Assembly: GCA_041163945.1 (NCBI GenBank) | Contig: JBEAQJ010000016.1 | Coordinates: 1-22,780, forward strand | Origin: Roseicyclus sp041163945 | GTDB taxonomy: Bacteria; Pseudomonadota; Alphaproteobacteria; Rhodobacterales; Rhodobacteraceae | DNA length: 22,780 bases | Direction of reading: 5' to 3' | Shown: piece after piece, positions 20,546 to 22,780 of the stretch | Numbering within the stretch: position 1 is the first letter of the stretch | Layout of the letters: every line of letters starts with the position of its first letter | Made by a program: the position numbers and the translations under genes | Notes under the pieces: model-generated | The model's input: only the letters and a program-made list of their open reading frames with translations | Told to the model about the DNA's origin: nothing | Databases searched by the model: none

Positions 20546-20607
20546 CTTTTTTCATTCGGCGCCGCCACGCGGGCCAAGATGCGTTCCAGGGGCACGAAGT
20601 CAGGGCC

Positions 20608-20647
20608 AAAAACCTTGGGGGCGGCCCCCGATGGATCCGCCCCCAAG
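20608..20647 (-). terminator. Intrinsic terminator after the BASS-family transporter gene
   Basis: Read on the minus strand, a perfect 11-bp stem CTTGGGGGCGG / CCGCCCCCAAG (20647-20637 and 20624-20614) with a 12-nt loop is followed after one G by five T residues (20612-20608). It lies 27 bp after the stop of the transporter gene and insulates the next leftward gene. Confidence 0.85.
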
Positions 20648-20674
20648 CCAAGCCCCACGTGTCTTGCACCGCCG

Positions 20675-21556
20675 TCAGAGCAGGCTGTCGGGCATTTTCT
20701 GTTCGGCTGCCGTGTTCGCACGGCGGAAAAACAGCGTCACCAAGGTCGAAACGATGACGATGAACAGCGAATAGAGCGCCGGCACCGCCATGATCGCCTG
20801 CTGCTGGTCGGGCGGAAAGGTGAAGACGATGATCGCGATCGCCAAGGGCCCGTTCTGGATGCCCGTTTCCAACGCCACGGTGCGGGCATTGCGCGGGTGC
20901 AATTTCAGCGAGGTGGCAAAGATATAGCCCAAGGTGATCCCGATCAGACCCAGCCCGATCGCCGCCACATAGGTCGCCGCCGTCGTGTTGAGCAGGAATT
21001 GCCAGTTCTGCGGCACCCAGGTGACCATGATGAAGAGGATGAAGAACAGTGCTAGCAGCGCGCCGCAGAATTCGATCACCGCCCCCACATTGGCATTGAG
21101 CTTGCGCAACCCCATGCCGATGGCCACGGGCACCAACAGCACGATCAGCACCCGCACGATATCTTCGCGCGGGATGTCCAGATCCAGCGCCGAGGCGTAA
21201 AGCAGCAAGATGATCGGGATCAAGATGACGCCCGTGACCGTCGATGTCACCGTCATCAGCACCGAAAGCGCCAGGTTGCCCTTCGAGAAATAGGTAAAGA
21301 TGTTCGACGTGGTTCCCCCCGGCATGCAGGCCATGATCAAGATGCCGATGGCGATGGGTTCGGGCACCACCAGAAACAGCGCCATCACGAACCCCAGAAG
21401 CGGCATGATCCCGTATTGGCTGATCACCCCGATGGCCAACCCATAAGGCCGCTTGAGCGCCAGGTAGAAATCGCGCGGCGTCAGCGAGGCCCCCATGCCC
21501 AGCATGATCACCGCGACCATGATCCCCAGCAGGGTCTGGGTAAATTCATCGACCAT
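20675..21556 (-). CDS. Bile acid:sodium symporter (BASS) family transporter
   Basis: A 293-residue inner-membrane transporter, usual length for the family. Family signatures are GMGASLTPRDF (20-30) near the first crossover, CMPGGTTSNIF (77-87) and ALETGIQNGPLA (228-239), the region that binds sodium in BASS structures. About nine to ten hydrophobic helices are present. Bacterial members move varied organic anions (bile acids, pantoate, pyruvate and others), so bile acid is a family name and not a prediction. The ATG at 21556 is 6 bp after the stop of the FadD-type ligase gene, and the GGAG ribosome site lies at that gene's end, so the two are coupled. This suggests uptake of an organic acid followed by CoA activation (inference). 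A terminator follows. Confidence 0.93.
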   Translation of the reverse strand: MVDEFTQTLLGIMVAVIMLGMGASLTPRDFYLALKRPYGLAIGVISQYGIMPLLGFVMALFLVVPEPIAIGILIMACMPGGTTSNIFTYFSKGNLALSVLMTVTSTVTGVILIPIILLLYASALDLDIPREDIVRVLIVLLVPVAIGMGLRKLNANVGAVIEFCGALLALFFILFIMVTWVPQNWQFLLNTTAATYVAAIGLGLIGITLGYIFATSLKLHPRNARTVALETGIQNGPLAIAIIVFTFPPDQQQAIMAVPALYSLFIVIVSTLVTLFFRRANTAAEQKMPDSLL

Positions 21557-21562
21557 TTTCGC

Positions 21563-22780
21563 TTACTCCGCTGCCTGTTGCGCCAACGCTTCGGTGCGCA
21601 GGTCTTTTCTCAAGATCTTGCCGACATTCGATTTCGGCAGCTCGTCGCGGAACTCGAACTGCTTGGGCACCTTGTAGCCGGTCAGGTGCTGCTTGCCATA
21701 GGCGCGCAGTGCCTCGGCGGTCAGGCCAGGGTCGGCGGCGACGATATAGGCCCTGACCGCTTCGCCGCTGTCGGGGTCGGGCACGCCGATCACCGCGGCC
21801 TCCAGCACGCCGGGATGGGCGGCCAGAACATCTTCGACCTCGTTGGGGTAGACGTTGAAACCCGAGACCACGATCATGTCTTTCTTGCGGTCGACGATAC
21901 GGACATAGCCATCGGCATCCATCACGCCGATGTCGCCGGTCAGGAACCAGTCACCGCGCATGGTCTTGGCGGTTTCTTCGGGTTTTTCCCAATAGCCTTT
22001 CATGATCTGCGGCCCGCGCGCTGCGATTTCGCCCGGTTCGCCCTGCGCCACAGGATCGCCCGTTTCGTTCAGGCACATGATTTCGGTCGACGGGACCGGC
22101 ACGCCGATCGAGCCTTCGCGCACCTTGCCCAAGGGGTTGAAGGTCAGGACCGGGGATGTTTCGGTCAACCCATAGCCTTGCAGCACCGGTTTTCCGGTCA
22201 GCGTTTCCCACCGCGCGGCGACCGATGTCTGCAAGGCCATGCCGCCGGCGCTGGCGAATTTCAGATGCTTGGGCGGGCTGTCTTGAAACCAGATCTCGTT
22301 GTTCAGCCCGTTGAACAGCGTGTTGACCCCGCTCATCCAGGTGATCTTGTAATTCTCGAAGGCGCGTTTGAGGTTCGACAGCGGGCGCGGGCTTGGGATC
22401 AGGATGTTGCGCGCGCCCAGCCAGTAAAAGCCCAGCAAGTTCACGGTGAAGGCAAAGATGTGATACAGCGGCAGCGCGGTCAGCGCCACTTCGCGGCCCT
22501 TTTGCACGCCTTCGATCAATTCCATGGTCTGTTCCATGTTCAAGATCAGGTTGGCATGGGTCAGCATTGCGCCCTTGGACACACCGGTGGTGCCGCCGGT
22601 GTATTGCAGCACGGCCACATCGTCGCCGGTGATGTTCTGGTGATAGCTGCCAACGCCCGCTGCGCCCGCCGCGATCCGGGCACGCCCGGCCGCCAGCGCC
22701 TCGGGCAGGCGGATATGGGGCAGATCGATGGGCTTGACCGATTTGTCCCAGTATTTTTGCACCAGACCCACGATGCCCCG
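21563..22780 (-). CDS. fadD: Long-chain fatty-acid-CoA ligase, FadD type (N-terminus outside window)
   Basis: The C-terminal 405 residues of an AMP-forming acyl-CoA ligase; the frame is open to the window edge, and roughly the first 150 residues should lie to the right. It converts free fatty acids to acyl-CoA at the membrane face for beta-oxidation. Visible motifs are the P-loop QYTGGTTGVSKGA, LPLYHIFAFT, YGLTETSPV, GDWFLTGDIGVMDADGY, the FACS-type segment DRKKDMIVVSGFNVYPNEVE and the catalytic Lys in LPKSNVGKILRK. The last again fits the PX4GK acetylation context. The phrase YWDKSVKPIDLPHIRLP near the edge is like proteobacterial FadD. It is the upstream gene of a pair with the BASS-family transporter, with a 6-bp gap. 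The acid specificity is not certain, so the symbol reflects family. Confidence 0.93.
   Translation of the reverse strand, partial: RGIVGLVQKYWDKSVKPIDLPHIRLPEALAAGRARIAAGAAGVGSYHQNITGDDVAVLQYTGGTTGVSKGAMLTHANLILNMEQTMELIEGVQKGREVALTALPLYHIFAFTVNLLGFYWLGARNILIPSPRPLSNLKRAFENYKITWMSGVNTLFNGLNNEIWFQDSPPKHLKFASAGGMALQTSVAARWETLTGKPVLQGYGLTETSPVLTFNPLGKVREGSIGVPVPSTEIMCLNETGDPVAQGEPGEIAARGPQIMKGYWEKPEETAKTMRGDWFLTGDIGVMDADGYVRIVDRKKDMIVVSGFNVYPNEVEDVLAAHPGVLEAAVIGVPDPDSGEAVRAYIVAADPGLTAEALRAYGKQHLTGYKVPKQFEFRDELPKSNVGKILRKDLRTEALAQQAAE

Noticed and set aside
1..22780. CRISPR arrays, tRNA or rRNA genes, insertion sequences, prophage genes
   Set aside because: No regularly spaced direct repeats, no tRNA-like cloverleaf or rRNA core motif, and no transposase, integrase or phage proteins were seen; the only large repeat is the M20D triplication.

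Overview
The window looks like a stretch of core chromosome from a high-GC alphaproteobacterium, most likely order Rhodobacterales (Rhodobacter/Paracoccus relatives). Evidence is the strong G/C third-position bias, the alpha-type pntA-pntB pair, a HemP, a BLUF protein, DUF3422 and DUF1178 proteins and a DIPP-like Nudix protein. No rRNA, tRNA, CRISPR array, insertion sequence or phage gene is visible.

Layout. (1) 1-6236: two Dpp/Opp-type peptide ABC transporter ATPases run leftwards off the edge. Divergent from them is a rightward operon of an ArgE-like M20A deacetylase and three consecutive, clearly duplicated M20D amidohydrolases. The 225-bp divergent region holds a perfect 15-bp palindrome. 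Together they read as an uptake and deacylation module for N-acylated amino acids or peptides. (2) 6331-10731: a four-module secreted protein (YbaY-like, MliC-like, NEPFW, META) converges on moaA (molybdopterin synthesis). moaA is divergent from a small lipoprotein gene that overlaps an AMP-forming acyl-CoA synthetase gene by 8 nt. (3) 10767-15603: a hairpin element, a leftward DUF3422 membrane protein, a 365-bp gene-free gap, then pntA-pntB (proton-translocating transhydrogenase) closed by a textbook terminator. (4) 15618-18094, all leftward: glutathione peroxidase-like protein overlapping a class I/II histone-deacetylase/AcuC-like gene by 4 nt, then hemP behind an AT-rich control region, then a BLUF blue-light photoreceptor whose only well-placed start codon is ATT. 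(5) 18196-19239 rightward: Nudix hydrolase, DUF1178 protein, terminator. (6) 19261-22780 leftward: a 10-helix membrane protein of unknown role with a palindromic operator candidate, then (upstream, at the right edge) a FadD-type acyl-CoA ligase coupled to a bile-acid:sodium-symporter-family transporter, ended by a terminator.

Themes. Acyl chemistry recurs: four M20 deacylases, two acyl-CoA ligases, an acid transporter and a deacetylase of the family that reactivates acyl-CoA synthetases. Several genes (moaA, the lipoprotein gene, the Nudix gene, the DUF1178 gene) lack a Shine-Dalgarno sequence and have a -10-like hexamer only 6-9 nt before the ATG, which suggests leaderless transcripts. The most unusual items are the M20D triplication with mosaic similarity between copies, the ATT-started BLUF gene beside hemP, and the four-module envelope protein. 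All functional calls rest on motif reading by eye; no database search was run.
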